Of a stretch of 64,000 nt of DNA, positions 33,241 to 43,940 are shown in pieces. The first letter of the stretch is position 1. The number at the start of each line of letters is the position of its first letter. The stretch is taken from contig QOQU01000003.1 in NCBI GenBank assembly GCA_003327455.1, positions 310,001-374,000 of the forward strand, given 5' to 3'. The notes under the pieces were generated by a model. It was not told where the DNA came from, did not search any database, and saw only the letters and a list, made by a program, of their open reading frames with translations. The position numbers and the translations under genes are program-made. Source of the DNA: Anaerolineae bacterium. GTDB lineage: Bacteria; Chloroflexota; Anaerolineae; Anaerolineales; UBA4823.

Positions 33241-33262
33241 GGAAAACGGCTAATCGTATAAT
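33234..33262 (+). promoter_or_regulatory. Promoter of ino1, consensus
   Basis: TTGACA (33234-33239), 17-base spacer, TATAAT (33257-33262): a full consensus sigma-70 promoter about 42 bases upstream of the ino1 start. Its -35 overlaps the minus-strand -35 of tRNA-Pro by five bases. Confidence 0.85.
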
Positions 33263-33303
33263 CTAGCGGATACGAATTCTAGTTTAGCTTTGAGGAGAAA
33301 GGA

Positions 33304-34395
33304 ATGAGTGAAGACCATAAAGTGCGCGTTGCGATCATCGGGATAGGAAACTGTGCCTCCTCTCTTGTCCAGGGAGTATATTATTACAAAAATGCCTCGG
33401 AAGATGATTTGGTTCCGGGTTTAATGCATGTCAATTTGGGAGGCTATCACATCCGCGATATTGAGTTCACGGCCGCCTTTGATGTGGTGGATACCAAGGT
33501 TGGGAAGGATTTATCTGAGGCGATTTTTGCTTATCCGAATAACACGGTGAAGTTTAGCGATGTGCCGTTTCTCAATGTTCCGGTTTCACGGGGAATGACT
33601 CATGACGGGCTTGGAAAGTATCTCTCCCAGGTTGTAAAGAAAGCCCCAGGACCTACGGCGGACATCGTCGGGATTTTGAAAGAAACCAAAACCGATGTCG
33701 TAGTCAATTTCTTACCCGTTGGATCGGAAATGGCGACCAAGTGGTACGTGGAACAGGTCCTGGATGCCGGCTGCGCGTTTGTCAATGGCATTCCGGTCTT
33801 TATTGCCAGTCAGGAGTATTGGGCGCGGCGTTTTCGCGAGCGAAATTTGCCTGTCATTGGCGACGATGTAAAGAGTCAGGTAGGAGCCACCATTTTGCAC
33901 CGCGTATTGACCCGTTTGTTTGTTGATCGTGGCGTTCGGGTTGACCGTACGTATCAATTGAATTTTGGCGGTAACACAGATTTCTTGAATATGCTGGAAC
34001 GGGAACGTCTGGAGTCGAAGAAGATTTCCAAGACCGGCGCAGTTACCAGTATGTTACCGTATTCATTAGCTGAGGATAATGTGCATGTCGGGCCAAGCGA
34101 TCATGTGCCGTGGCTGACGGATCGTAAGTGGTGTTACATCCGCATGGAAGGGACAACTTTTGGCGATGTCCCCTTAAATCTGGAGGCAAAGCTAGAAGTG
34201 TGGGATTCGCCCAACTCAGCTGGAGTCATGATTGATGCCATACGCTGTGCGAAGATCGCTCTCGATCGCGGTTTGAGTGGTCCAATCATCGGACCTTCGG
34301 CATATTTTATGAAGACACCTCCCAGGCAATTTCGCGACGAAGTGGCGCGGGAAATGACGGAAGCCTTTATCCGTGGGGAACCTGCTGAAGACTAA
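33304..34395 (+). CDS. ino1: Inositol-3-phosphate synthase
   Basis: Converts glucose-6-phosphate to 1L-myo-inositol-1-phosphate using NAD, the entry to inositol lipids or inositol solutes. The 363 residues match the short prokaryotic form: Rossmann motif [14 protein letters not shown] near 11-24, [17 protein letters not shown] near 131-147, [11 protein letters not shown], the catalytic-region [14 protein letters not shown] near 188-201, and [11 protein letters not shown] near 220-230. GGAG precedes the ATG. Inositol lipids or inositol-based osmolytes such as DIP are the likely products; which cannot be told here. Confidence 0.93.
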   Translation: MSEDHKVRVAIIGIGNCASSLVQGVYYYKNASEDDLVPGLMHVNLGGYHIRDIEFTAAFDVVDTKVGKDLSEAIFAYPNNTVKFSDVPFLNVPVSRGMTHDGLGKYLSQVVKKAPGPTADIVGILKETKTDVVVNFLPVGSEMATKWYVEQVLDAGCAFVNGIPVFIASQEYWARRFRERNLPVIGDDVKSQVGATILHRVLTRLFVDRGVRVDRTYQLNFGGNTDFLNMLERERLESKKISKTGAVTSMLPYSLAEDNVHVGPSDHVPWLTDRKWCYIRMEGTTFGDVPLNLEAKLEVWDSPNSAGVMIDAIRCAKIALDRGLSGPIIGPSAYFMKTPPRQFRDEVAREMTEAFIRGEPAED

Positions 34396-34481
34396 TGGTA
34401 TAATTCTGATTAAGGTATCGGAATTTCGAATGGCTCTGTTGCGGTACTTGAGAGCCGGGTTGTGTTTTGAGGAGTTAGCAT

Positions 34482-35237
34482 ATGTCAGGACATTCGCATT
34501 GGGCAACCATTCGACGTAAAAAAGGCGCTGCCGATGCTAAAAAAGGTCAGTTGTTCACCCGTTTAGCACGCGAGATCGTGCTGGCTGCACGCGATGGCGG
34601 AGGGGATCCAAGCGCGAACACCCGCCTTCAATTAGCCATCGATCGGGCGCGAGCAAACAACATGCCAAAAGAAAATATTGAACGGGCGATAAAGCGAGGC
34701 ACCGGTGAACTCAAAGAAGGCAATGCCATTGAAGAAGTCTATTACGAAGGTTACGCACCAAACGGGATTGCTTTGATCATCTTTGCGGTGACGGATAATC
34801 GTAACCGCGCTGTGGCTGAAATCCGGCATGTATTGAACCGATATGGTGGCAGTATGGCTGAAGCTGGTTCTGTTGCCTGGCAATTTACCCGCTCAGCGTA
34901 TTTCTCTTTGCCGCGCGTGAATGTGGACGCGGATAAAGTGTTTGAACTGGCTGTTGAAGCGGGTGCCAGTGATGTCAATATTGAGGATGAATTAATCGAA
35001 ATTATTGGTCCGGTGGAATCTTTTAATGACATCAGCAAGGCATTAAAGCAAGCCGGGATTCAGCCGGAAGAAGCCGAATTGCGCATGATCCCAAATAACG
35101 AAGTTGAACTCTCGCCTGAGGAGACCATTCAGGTCTTAAAGGTTATCGAAGCTCTGGAAGAATTGGATGATGTCCAGACTGTCTATTCGACCTTATCCAT
35201 TAGCGATGAGGCGATGGCACAGCTAGAAACCGCCTGA
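34482..35237 (+). CDS. YebC/PmpR (TACO1) family protein
   Basis: Family members bind DNA or ribosomes; the YebC2-type group has been linked to translation of proline stretches, others to transcription. The 251 residues begin with the diagnostic SGHSHWATIRRKKGAADAKK and continue LFTRLAREI, YEGYAPNGIALI and GSVAWQFTR. GAGGAG precedes the ATG. Located directly before ruvC (8-base gap), the standard bacterial context of yebC-ruvC-ruvA. Confidence 0.93.
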   Translation: MSGHSHWATIRRKKGAADAKKGQLFTRLAREIVLAARDGGGDPSANTRLQLAIDRARANNMPKENIERAIKRGTGELKEGNAIEEVYYEGYAPNGIALIIFAVTDNRNRAVAEIRHVLNRYGGSMAEAGSVAWQFTRSAYFSLPRVNVDADKVFELAVEAGASDVNIEDELIEIIGPVESFNDISKALKQAGIQPEEAELRMIPNNEVELSPEETIQVLKVIEALEELDDVQTVYSTLSISDEAMAQLETA

Positions 35238-35245
35238 ATGGTTGC

Positions 35246-35746
35246 ATGATTGTCATTGGCATCGATCCTGGCATTGCGATTACCGGTTATGGGATCACCT
35301 GCCAAGAAGATAATGGGAATATTGTCGTTGTGGATTATGGAGCGATCGTAACTTCACAGACGGATCGGAATGATGGCGCACGTCTTTTAGGTATTTACCA
35401 CCGCTTGAATGAAATTCTTGCTCTCCACCGCCCACAGGCTGCAGCGGTGGAGAAATTGTTTTTCCAGAAAAATACCCGTACGGCAATGGCGGTTGGACAG
35501 GCGCGTGGGGTGGCATTATTAGCCTTAGCTCAGAACAAAATTCAAGTTTATGAGTATACGCCCGTTGAGATCAAGCAAGCCTTGACGGGTTATGGTGGGG
35601 CAGATAAACGTCAGATGCAAGAAATGGTAAAACTGCGCCTGTCTTTGAGCGAAATCCCCAAACCAGATGACGTTGCAGATGCATTAGCTATTGCAATTTG
35701 TCATCTGCAATCCTATCGATTGCGCCATCATGAGGAGTCAGGATGA
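35246..35746 (+). CDS. ruvC: Holliday junction resolvase RuvC
   Basis: Cuts Holliday junctions in homologous recombination as a dimer with RuvAB. The 166 residues have the RNase H-fold acidic residues: D7 in VIGIDPGIA, E70 in AVEKLFFQKN, and the C-terminal DDVADALAIA pair. Length typical. The start lacks a strong ribosome binding site but lies 8 bases after yebC. The stop overlaps the ruvA start in ATGA. Confidence 0.95.
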   Translation: MIVIGIDPGIAITGYGITCQEDNGNIVVVDYGAIVTSQTDRNDGARLLGIYHRLNEILALHRPQAAAVEKLFFQKNTRTAMAVGQARGVALLALAQNKIQVYEYTPVEIKQALTGYGGADKRQMQEMVKLRLSLSEIPKPDDVADALAIAICHLQSYRLRHHEESG

Positions 35747-36330
35747 TTGCATCGATTAGTGGAATTGTCCGAGAAATTGAGGCAGATACCCTGGTGATTG
35801 AGAATCAGGGGATAGGGTATCTGGTTTATGTTCCCAGAACGATTTGTGACCATGCCAGAATCGGTGAGCAGATCTTTTTATTCACTCAACTCCTGGTGCG
35901 AGAAGATTCACTAACCCTCGTTGGATTTGAAACCATCGAAGCACGTAAACTTTTCAACCTGCTGTTGAGTGTAAATGGAGTTGGGTACAAGCTGGCTTTA
36001 TCCATTTTATCAACCCTGAGCGGGGATGCGCTGCGGGGGGCGATTCTCCAAAATCAGGTTGATGTCTTGGTACGAGTACCGGGATTGGGCAGAAAGACAG
36101 CTCAGAAGATTATCCTGTCTTTGCAGGATAAAATTCGAGGTGATGGAGATTGGGATCAGCTGGCTGCTTTTAGCGATCTTGATGGAGAAATACTTGCGGC
36201 GTTGACTGCTTTGGGGTACAGTGTCGTGGAAGCGCAGGCGGCGATTCAATCCATTCCCAAAGACGCGCCCCAAGAGATCGAGATGCGATTGCGCCTGGCT
36301 TTGAGTTACTTTGCCAGGACGGTATCTTAG
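35743..36330 (+). CDS. ruvA: Holliday junction DNA helicase subunit RuvA
   Basis: Binds four-way junctions and guides the RuvB motor. The 195 residues show the N-terminal OB domain (MIASISGIVREIEADTLVIE), helix-hairpin-helix motifs LLSVNGVGYKLALSILS and LVRVPGLGRKTAQKIILSL, and a C-terminal domain III with LTALGYSVVEAQAAI. ATGA overlap with ruvC. RuvB is not in the window; the next gene is proC. Confidence 0.95.
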   Translation: MIASISGIVREIEADTLVIENQGIGYLVYVPRTICDHARIGEQIFLFTQLLVREDSLTLVGFETIEARKLFNLLLSVNGVGYKLALSILSTLSGDALRGAILQNQVDVLVRVPGLGRKTAQKIILSLQDKIRGDGDWDQLAAFSDLDGEILAALTALGYSVVEAQAAIQSIPKDAPQEIEMRLRLALSYFARTVS

Positions 36331-36356
36331 ATTTTCCATAAGAAGGTAGGTAGTAT

Positions 36357-37211
36357 ATGGCAGCAAAAATTGCTTTTATCGGTCCTGGCGTAATGGCAGA
36401 AGCAATGATCGGTGGCTTAATCCGTCAGAAACTGGAAAGCCCCCAGGACCTCATTGCAGCAGGACCGCGTTTGGAGCGACTGGACGAGTTACAGAAGAAA
36501 TATGGCATTCAAACGGAGACCGATAATGCCAAAGCCGCCCAGCGCGCAGATGTGGTGGTGCTTTCAGTAAAGCCTCAAAAACTGGATAAGGTGCTGGCTG
36601 GTTTGAAGGGAGCGATTCCTTCGCATGCGCTGGTACTATCGATTGTCGCCGGCGCGCCCATCGAAAAAATACTGCGTGGTTTAGATCATCCCTATATCGT
36701 ACGTTCGATGCCCAACACACCTGCCCAGATCGGGGAGGGAATTACCGTTTGGACTGTGTCTCCCATGGTTTCGGAAGAGCAGAAGCAAACTGCCCGACGA
36801 TTGCTTTCAGCATTGGGAGATGAAATCTTCGTTGAAGAAGAAAATTATCTGGATATGGCAACGGCTTTATCCGGCACAGGCCCGGCGTATGTATTCCTTT
36901 TCATGGAAGCGATGGTGGATGCAGGTGTTCATCTCGGTTTTCCCAGAAGGATAGCCGAACAACTGGTAGCCAAGACCGTACGGGGCTCGGTTGACTATTA
37001 CACAAAACGCGAAGACCAGGTTCATCTGGCGCGCTTGCGCAATGAAGTAACCTCTCCCGGCGGTACCAGTGCCGCAGCCTTGTATTATCTGGAAAAAGCT
37101 GGATTCCGAACGGCTATCTCGCGGGCGATCTGGGCAGCCTATGAGCGTTCCAGAGAACTCGGCCGTGATGCGAGAGCAAAAGCCCCGGAAAACCATACCC
37201 GGGAAGAATAA
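36357..37211 (+). CDS. proC: Pyrroline-5-carboxylate reductase
   Basis: Last step of proline synthesis, NADPH-dependent. The nucleotide-binding loop reads FIGPGVMAEAMIGGL (usual form GxGxMA), then VVVLSVKPQ near 63-71, RSMPNTPAQIGEG near 115-127, and the C-terminal signature ALSGTGPAYVFLFMEAM plus NEVTSPGGTSAAAL, which defines the family. Length 284. Preceded by AAGGTAGG. It probably shares the yebC-ruvC-ruvA transcript. A P5C dehydrogenase-like gene lies 24 kb away. Confidence 0.94.
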   Translation: MAAKIAFIGPGVMAEAMIGGLIRQKLESPQDLIAAGPRLERLDELQKKYGIQTETDNAKAAQRADVVVLSVKPQKLDKVLAGLKGAIPSHALVLSIVAGAPIEKILRGLDHPYIVRSMPNTPAQIGEGITVWTVSPMVSEEQKQTARRLLSALGDEIFVEEENYLDMATALSGTGPAYVFLFMEAMVDAGVHLGFPRRIAEQLVAKTVRGSVDYYTKREDQVHLARLRNEVTSPGGTSAAALYYLEKAGFRTAISRAIWAAYERSRELGRDARAKAPENHTREE

Positions 37212-37248
37212 AGATGCAAAAATCCGATATCTTTTATTTGTGATTTGC

Positions 37249-37277
37249 TTTACAAGCTCGCAGGTTTCGGGTATCAT
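37249..37277 (+). promoter_or_regulatory. Putative promoter of M42 aminopeptidase and atp genes
   Basis: TTTACA (37249-37254), 17-base spacer, TATCAT (37272-37277), about 60 bases upstream of the aminopeptidase start. It is the last clear promoter before atpA. Confidence 0.55.
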
Positions 37278-37338
37278 TTATCCGTTTTCAGACAGAGGAA
37301 CGAACCTGAAGATTTTAGAAGGAAGGGCGTGACAATCA

Positions 37339-38409
37339 ATGGATGGAACTGCAAAATTACTCAAAGACTTGACTGAAGCCCATGGTGTGCCGGGCTTTGA
37401 AAGCCCGGTGCGAGCGGTAGTAAAAGCGTATTACCAAAAACTCGGTGAGATCAGTCAGGATAAACTGGGAAGTGTGATCTGTAAAAAGCAGGGTAGTGCA
37501 GAAGAACCGCGGGTTATGATTGCCGGTCACATGGATGAGATCGGATTTCTGGTGAAGTACGTTACCGAAGAAGGGTTTATCAAATTTCTGCCTTTGGGAG
37601 GCTGGTTTGACCAGGTTCTATTGGGACAACGGGTGATTATCAAGACGCAGAAAGGGGACGTTGTGGGCTTGATCGGCGCCAAACCACCTCACCTGCTCAG
37701 CCCCGAAGATCGCAAAAAAGTCATCGAAAAAAACGAGATGTATATCGATATCGGTGCTTGCAGCAAAGCAGAAGTTGAAGCTGCAGGTGTCAGAACGGGT
37801 GATCCAATTGTTCCTCGCGCCGATTTTGTTGAGCTTGCCAACGGTCAAACCTATCTCTCGAAAGCCTTCGACGATCGGGTTGGGGTTGCTTTAACGGTTT
37901 CAGTTCTCGAGCAGTTGCAAGATAAACAACATCCGAATACGGTTTTTGGGGTTGCAACGGTGCAGGAAGAAGTAGGGTTACGGGGAGCAACGACTAGCGT
38001 CAGGGCGGTCGACCCTCACGTGGCGATAGTTTTAGAATCCGATATTGCCGGTGATGTTCCAGGAATTAAACCGGAAGAATCTGGTGTGAAATTGGGCAAA
38101 GGGCCTACGGTTGTAATCTTTGATGCCAGAATGATCCCCAATCAGAAATTACGTGACCTGGCGCTGAAAGTAGCTGAAGAGAAATCCATACCGGTGCAAC
38201 TCTCTTATATCGAGGGTGGGGCGACCGATGGTGCCGCAATTCATTTGCATCATACAGGTGTCCCTACCCTGGTCATTGGTGTGGCTGCTCGCCATATCCA
38301 TTCGCATAGTTCGATTATCCATCGCCAGGACTATGATCACGCTGTTGCACTGGTCAGTGAATTGATCCAACGCCTGGATGCTCAAACTGTGGCTGACCTG
38401 ACCGCCTGA
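37339..38409 (+). CDS. M42 family metallo-aminopeptidase
   Basis: Cytosolic dinuclear-metal aminopeptidase, usually forming a tetrahedral dodecamer that trims peptides. The 356 residues carry the metal ligands and base in order: H in IAGHMDEIG near 60, D in SKAFDDRVG near 180, the pair E-E in VQEEVGLRG near 212, D in LESDIAGD, and H in ARHIHSHSSI near 320. Named FrvX or endoglucanase M in some databases, but peptidase motifs are plain. atpA starts 24 bases downstream, so the two may be cotranscribed. Confidence 0.9.
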   Translation: MDGTAKLLKDLTEAHGVPGFESPVRAVVKAYYQKLGEISQDKLGSVICKKQGSAEEPRVMIAGHMDEIGFLVKYVTEEGFIKFLPLGGWFDQVLLGQRVIIKTQKGDVVGLIGAKPPHLLSPEDRKKVIEKNEMYIDIGACSKAEVEAAGVRTGDPIVPRADFVELANGQTYLSKAFDDRVGVALTVSVLEQLQDKQHPNTVFGVATVQEEVGLRGATTSVRAVDPHVAIVLESDIAGDVPGIKPEESGVKLGKGPTVVIFDARMIPNQKLRDLALKVAEEKSIPVQLSYIEGGATDGAAIHLHHTGVPTLVIGVAARHIHSHSSIIHRQDYDHAVALVSELIQRLDAQTVADLTA

Positions 38410-38433
38410 AAAAAAGAAAGTTGTGGAGGTAAG

Positions 38434-40095
38434 ATGACGGATTATATTCAACAAATATCAGAAGAGCTTCGTAAGCAAATTGAGGTTTTTGAACCTGAAT
38501 ACCAGCTCAAAGACATTGGTACAGTAATTGAGGCGGGAGATGGAATTGCCCGCGTCAGTGGGTTGAGTAACATCCGTTCCCAAGAGTTGGTGGAATTTGA
38601 GAATGGCGTGATGGGGATCGCCTTTAATCTTGAAAAAGACAGCGTCGGAGTAACGATCGTTGGGGACTATGCCGGCATTGAAGAAGGAATGCAAGTGCGC
38701 TCAACCGGTCGGATCGCTTCTGTCCCGGTGGGAGATGGGTTGATTGGTAGGGTGGTAAATGCCCTTGGACAACCCATTGATGGAAAAGGACCGATCCGCT
38801 TTGATGGTTACCGTCCGATTGAACGTATTGCTCCGGGGGTTGTCTTGAGAAAAGATGTGGATACGCCGGTTCAGACCGGTATTAAAGCGATCGACTCGAT
38901 GATCCCCATCGGTCGCGGACAGCGCGAGTTGATCATCGGCGACCGTCAAACGGGGAAGACGGCTCTGGCAATTGATACGATTATCAACCAGAAAGGAAAA
39001 GACCTTTATTGTATTTATGTTGCGATTGGACAGAAAAAAGCTGCCGTTGCTCGAACGGTTGCCTTGCTTGAGAAATATGGGGCAATGGATTACACAATTG
39101 TTGTCGTGGCTTCTGCAGATGACCCGGCTGCCATGCAATACATTGCACCTTATGCCGGTTGTGCGATGGGTGAGGAGTTCATGGAAACCGGTCGGGATGC
39201 CTTGATCGTTTATGATGACCTTTCAAAACATGCCTGGGCATATCGACAGGTTAGTTTGTTGCTTCGCCGCCCACCCGGACGTGAGGCTTACCCTGGAGAT
39301 GTCTTCTATTTACACTCCCGCCTGTTGGAGCGGGCAGCACGCCTGGCTGATGAATATGTCATCGTACCGAAAAATTTCGAAGGGACCTTAGCCTCTCCCG
39401 AGGATAGTGTGGATGGCAAAGTCTATGGCGGTCCGCGGGCTTTCCATGATGCGCAGGAAGCCCTTAAGGCGATGGAGAATTCGGAAAATTATAAAATTAT
39501 CAAGCGCCGTGGCTCGGGAGGCTCTTTGACAGCTTTGCCGATTATTGAAACGCTGCTGGGCGATGTTTCGGCATATATTCCAACCAATGTGATTTCAATT
39601 ACCGACGGTCAAATTTATCTCGAAAACAACTTGTTCTATGCAGGTATTCGTCCCGCAGTTAACGTGGGTATTTCAGTATCTCGCGTAGGTGGAGATGCAC
39701 AAACCAAAGCGATGAAGCAGGTAGCTGGACGCTTGCGCCTTGAAATGGCTGCCTTCCGTGAACTCGCTGCCTTTGCTCAATTTGGCTCTGACCTGGATAA
39801 AGCCACGCAGGCACAACTAAACCGCGGCTTACATCTCCAGGAGATCTTAAAACAACCGCAGTATGAACCAATGCCATTGGAGCAACAGGTAATCGTGCTG
39901 TTTGCCGGTACTCAGGGATATGCGGATAAGATTCCACTTGAAGATATGCGTCGCTGGGAAACGTCGCTGATCCGATATATGGAATCGTCCTATCCTGAAA
40001 TCGGTAAAGATATTGCCGAAAAGAAGGTCATCACGGACGAAACACGGGAAAAATTAGTGGCAGCATTGGAGAATTTTACTGCCTCCTGGCAATAA
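38434..40095 (+). CDS. atpA: F1-ATPase subunit alpha
   Basis: Non-catalytic nucleotide-binding subunit of the F1 head (three copies). 553 residues, longer than the usual 500-515 mainly at the C-terminus. Walker A is GDRQTGKTA near 170-178, with the alpha signature [17 protein letters not shown] near 408-424. The leader TGTGGAGGTAAG is identical to that of atpD. Upstream lies a peptidase gene, not atpH/F/E/B, so this cluster lacks F0 and delta. Confidence 0.97.
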   Translation: MTDYIQQISEELRKQIEVFEPEYQLKDIGTVIEAGDGIARVSGLSNIRSQELVEFENGVMGIAFNLEKDSVGVTIVGDYAGIEEGMQVRSTGRIASVPVGDGLIGRVVNALGQPIDGKGPIRFDGYRPIERIAPGVVLRKDVDTPVQTGIKAIDSMIPIGRGQRELIIGDRQTGKTALAIDTIINQKGKDLYCIYVAIGQKKAAVARTVALLEKYGAMDYTIVVVASADDPAAMQYIAPYAGCAMGEEFMETGRDALIVYDDLSKHAWAYRQVSLLLRRPPGREAYPGDVFYLHSRLLERAARLADEYVIVPKNFEGTLASPEDSVDGKVYGGPRAFHDAQEALKAMENSENYKIIKRRGSGGSLTALPIIETLLGDVSAYIPTNVISITDGQIYLENNLFYAGIRPAVNVGISVSRVGGDAQTKAMKQVAGRLRLEMAAFRELAAFAQFGSDLDKATQAQLNRGLHLQEILKQPQYEPMPLEQQVIVLFAGTQGYADKIPLEDMRRWETSLIRYMESSYPEIGKDIAEKKVITDETREKLVAALENFTASWQ

Positions 40096-40122
40096 GCTTG
40101 CTAAACAGAGGTCTTAAGGACA

Positions 40123-41022
40123 ATGCCAAACACAAGAGAAGTGCGATTGCGGATACGCAGTATTAAAAATATCTCGCAGGTCACGCGTGCGTTGCAAGCC
40201 GTTAGCACAAGCAAAGTCAGGAAGTCAATGGCAGCTTTGATGCAGACCCGTCCGTATGCTACCAAAGCTTGGCAAGTGCTGACGCATATCGCTCGCCAAC
40301 CCGGTCGAGACAATCTCCACCCGCTCTTGAATCAGCGCCAGCAAATTAATGCGGCGCTGGTGATTGTCATTACCAGCGATCGAGGTTTAGCCGGGGCATA
40401 TAATACCAACATTATCCGTTTTACTTTACAGCATTTTTCCCAATATCCTCATCCCATTCGCTATATTGCGGTAGGTCGTAAGGGACGGGATCTGCTGCTG
40501 CGTCTGCGAAAGAATGTGATTGCTGAATTCAGCAATCTGCCGGCTGCGCCTACATTCAATGACGTTTCAGCAATTGGTAAATTGGCTATTGATGAATTCC
40601 TGTCTCATAGGGTGGATGAAGTTTTTCTGGTTTACACCGATTTCGTAAATATGGTCAGACAAATCCCAGCGGTCAAGAAGATTCTTCCCCTAGAGGTTCA
40701 ATACGAAGAGGGGCGAGTGGAATCTTTTGAGCTTAATTCGCGCCATCGAATTGAAGCCACATATATTTATGAACCGGATATGAACACGATTCTGGATCGG
40801 ATCGTGCCCCGTTTCACGGCACTGCAAGTCTATCAGGCAATTCTGGAAGCGCAAGCCAGCGAACACGCTGCCCGCATGGTGGCGATGAAAAATGCTACGG
40901 ATGCAGCCACAGAACTTGCCGCTTCATTGCAACTTGAGTATAACAAAGCCCGCCAGCAGGTAATTACAAATGAGATGTTAGATATTGCTGGAGGAGCAGA
41001 AGCCTTAACCAGCCAGAGATAA
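40123..41022 (+). CDS. atpG: F1-ATPase subunit gamma
   Basis: Central rotor shaft of F1. The N-terminus MPNTREVRLRIRSIKNISQVTRALQAV and C-terminus MKNATDAATELAASL...ITNEMLDIAGGAEAL are the two coiled-coil helices that run inside the head and are highly diagnostic. The middle contains ITSDRGLAGAYNTNI. 299 residues, typical. A weaker AAGGA site precedes the ATG, in contrast to the strong sites of atpA and atpD. Located 27 bases after atpA. Confidence 0.95.
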   Translation: MPNTREVRLRIRSIKNISQVTRALQAVSTSKVRKSMAALMQTRPYATKAWQVLTHIARQPGRDNLHPLLNQRQQINAALVIVITSDRGLAGAYNTNIIRFTLQHFSQYPHPIRYIAVGRKGRDLLLRLRKNVIAEFSNLPAAPTFNDVSAIGKLAIDEFLSHRVDEVFLVYTDFVNMVRQIPAVKKILPLEVQYEEGRVESFELNSRHRIEATYIYEPDMNTILDRIVPRFTALQVYQAILEAQASEHAARMVAMKNATDAATELAASLQLEYNKARQQVITNEMLDIAGGAEALTSQR

Positions 41023-42447
<1,425 letters not shown>

Positions 42448-42471
42448 GTTCACGGGCGCAGAGGAGGCACG

Positions 42472-42915
42472 ATGCCGATTCGGTGTGAAATTGTCTCACA
42501 AGATCGGGTAGTTTTTGAGGGGGAGGCGGATATTGTTATTTTGCCGGGTAGTGAAGGTGAAATGGGTATTTTACCGAATCATGCTCCTTTGCTTTCAACC
42601 TTGAACTACGGCGTCATGGAAGTACGTGTGCAGGGAAAGGAACACTATTTCACAGTAGCGGGAGGGATTGTTGATGTACAGCCAGATCGGGTAGTTGTAC
42701 TGACGGACGCTGCAGAAGATATTGAGGAGATTGACATTCGGCGAGCGGAGGAAGCAAAGCGTAAGGCAGAAGAACTCCTTAAAGCGGGTCCTCCTCCGGA
42801 TACTGATGAATATCTTGCGATTGAAGCTGCATTGAAGCGCTCGAAATTACGCTTAGAGGCAGTGAAAAAATATCGAGGACCTTCGATGCCATCCTATCGA
42901 AGAGATGAGTCCTGA
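42472..42915 (+). CDS. atpC: F1-ATPase subunit epsilon
   Basis: Rotor foot and regulatory subunit. The N-terminal beta barrel shows PIRCEIVSQDRVVFEGEAD, PGSEGEMGILPNHAPLLSTL and VAGGIVDVQPDRVVVLTDAAE; a helical C-terminal part with EEAKRKAEELL follows to residue 147. The two-helix tail is present, so inhibitory extension of epsilon is possible. GAGGAGG precedes the ATG. The MreB-like gene follows 5 bases later. Confidence 0.94.
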   Translation: MPIRCEIVSQDRVVFEGEADIVILPGSEGEMGILPNHAPLLSTLNYGVMEVRVQGKEHYFTVAGGIVDVQPDRVVVLTDAAEDIEEIDIRRAEEAKRKAEELLKAGPPPDTDEYLAIEAALKRSKLRLEAVKKYRGPSMPSYRRDES

Positions 42916-42920
42916 ATAAA

Positions 42921-43928
42921 ATGGCACTCTTTTCACGCGAGTTTGGTATTGATTTAGGCACGATGTTTACCCGGGTTGTCGAAGGGCGGCAAATTCTATT
43001 CGAGGAACCGACCATTGCAGCAATCGTTGTCGATGAGCAAAAAATGGTTGCGTGGGGACAGGAAGCTCTCGAGATGTTCGGAAAAGTGCCTGAGACAATC
43101 GAGGTAACCCGCCCTTTGCAGAATGGGGTTGTAGCAGACTATGAAGTGACAGAAAACATGCTCCGCTGGTTGCTGCGGAAGCTGAGTGGACCTTTTCGGG
43201 TCGTTCCTCCAAAAGTTATGATCACCATTCCGTATGGGATCACCAGCGTTGAGAGTCGGGCAGTTCACGAAGCGATCCTGGAGGCTGGCACGCGAGAGGC
43301 TTATTTGATTCAACAACCTTTGGCAGCCGCAATCGGTGCAGATATGCCCATTGGAACACCAAGCGGCAATATGATTTTGTGTCTGGGCGGAGGGGTCACT
43401 CAAGCAGCCGTAATTGCTATGTATGGAATTGTTGCCGCTGAAACGATGCGCTCTGGAGGAATGGCACTCGATGAAGCGATCATCGCCTATGTGCGTAAAA
43501 AATATGGTCTGATCATAGGTCCTTTGACGGCAGAACAGCTTAAAATCAAAATTGGCGCGGCTATTCCCCTTGAACAAGAGGAGCGCATGGATGTCCAGGG
43601 ACAAGACCAGGTAAATGGGCTTCCTCGAGGAATTACACTGACCACGGGTGAAATCGTCGAAGCGATTCAAGAGCCCCTTCGGGATATCATCGAAACGGTA
43701 CGGAGAGTCCTGGAAAAAACTCCTCCAGAGTTGGTCGCAGATATCATCGACCGCGGCGTTGCCATGACCGGTGGACTCGCTCTTTTGCGCGGTTTGGATC
43801 GACTGCTGACCAAAGAATTAGGTGTGCCGACTTATTTAGTGGATAATCCAAAAACAGCGGTTGCGGAAGGGGCGGCAAAGGGGATCAAGATGGTGCCGGT
43901 ACTACGCAGAAATTTACCCGCTGTATAA
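42921..43928 (+). CDS. MreB-family actin homologue with altered nucleotide loops
   Basis: Actin-fold protein of the MreB group, 335 residues, ending as MreB does (GLALLRGLDRLL, DNPKTAVAEGAA). Key positions differ from canonical MreB: DLGT keeps its aspartate but is followed by MFT instead of ANT (11-17); the IEEP stretch with the catalytic glutamate is IQQP (130-133); the phosphate-2 loop DIGGGTTE is CLGGGVTQ (154-161); the adenosine loop TGGGA is TGGLA. Nucleotide may still bind but hydrolysis is doubtful. It starts 5 bases after atpC, so it is probably made with ATP synthase. No mreC/mreD follows. Confidence 0.85.
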   Translation: MALFSREFGIDLGTMFTRVVEGRQILFEEPTIAAIVVDEQKMVAWGQEALEMFGKVPETIEVTRPLQNGVVADYEVTENMLRWLLRKLSGPFRVVPPKVMITIPYGITSVESRAVHEAILEAGTREAYLIQQPLAAAIGADMPIGTPSGNMILCLGGGVTQAAVIAMYGIVAAETMRSGGMALDEAIIAYVRKKYGLIIGPLTAEQLKIKIGAAIPLEQEERMDVQGQDQVNGLPRGITLTTGEIVEAIQEPLRDIIETVRRVLEKTPPELVADIIDRGVAMTGGLALLRGLDRLLTKELGVPTYLVDNPKTAVAEGAAKGIKMVPVLRRNLPAV

Positions 43929-43940
43929 ACCTAGCCCAAC

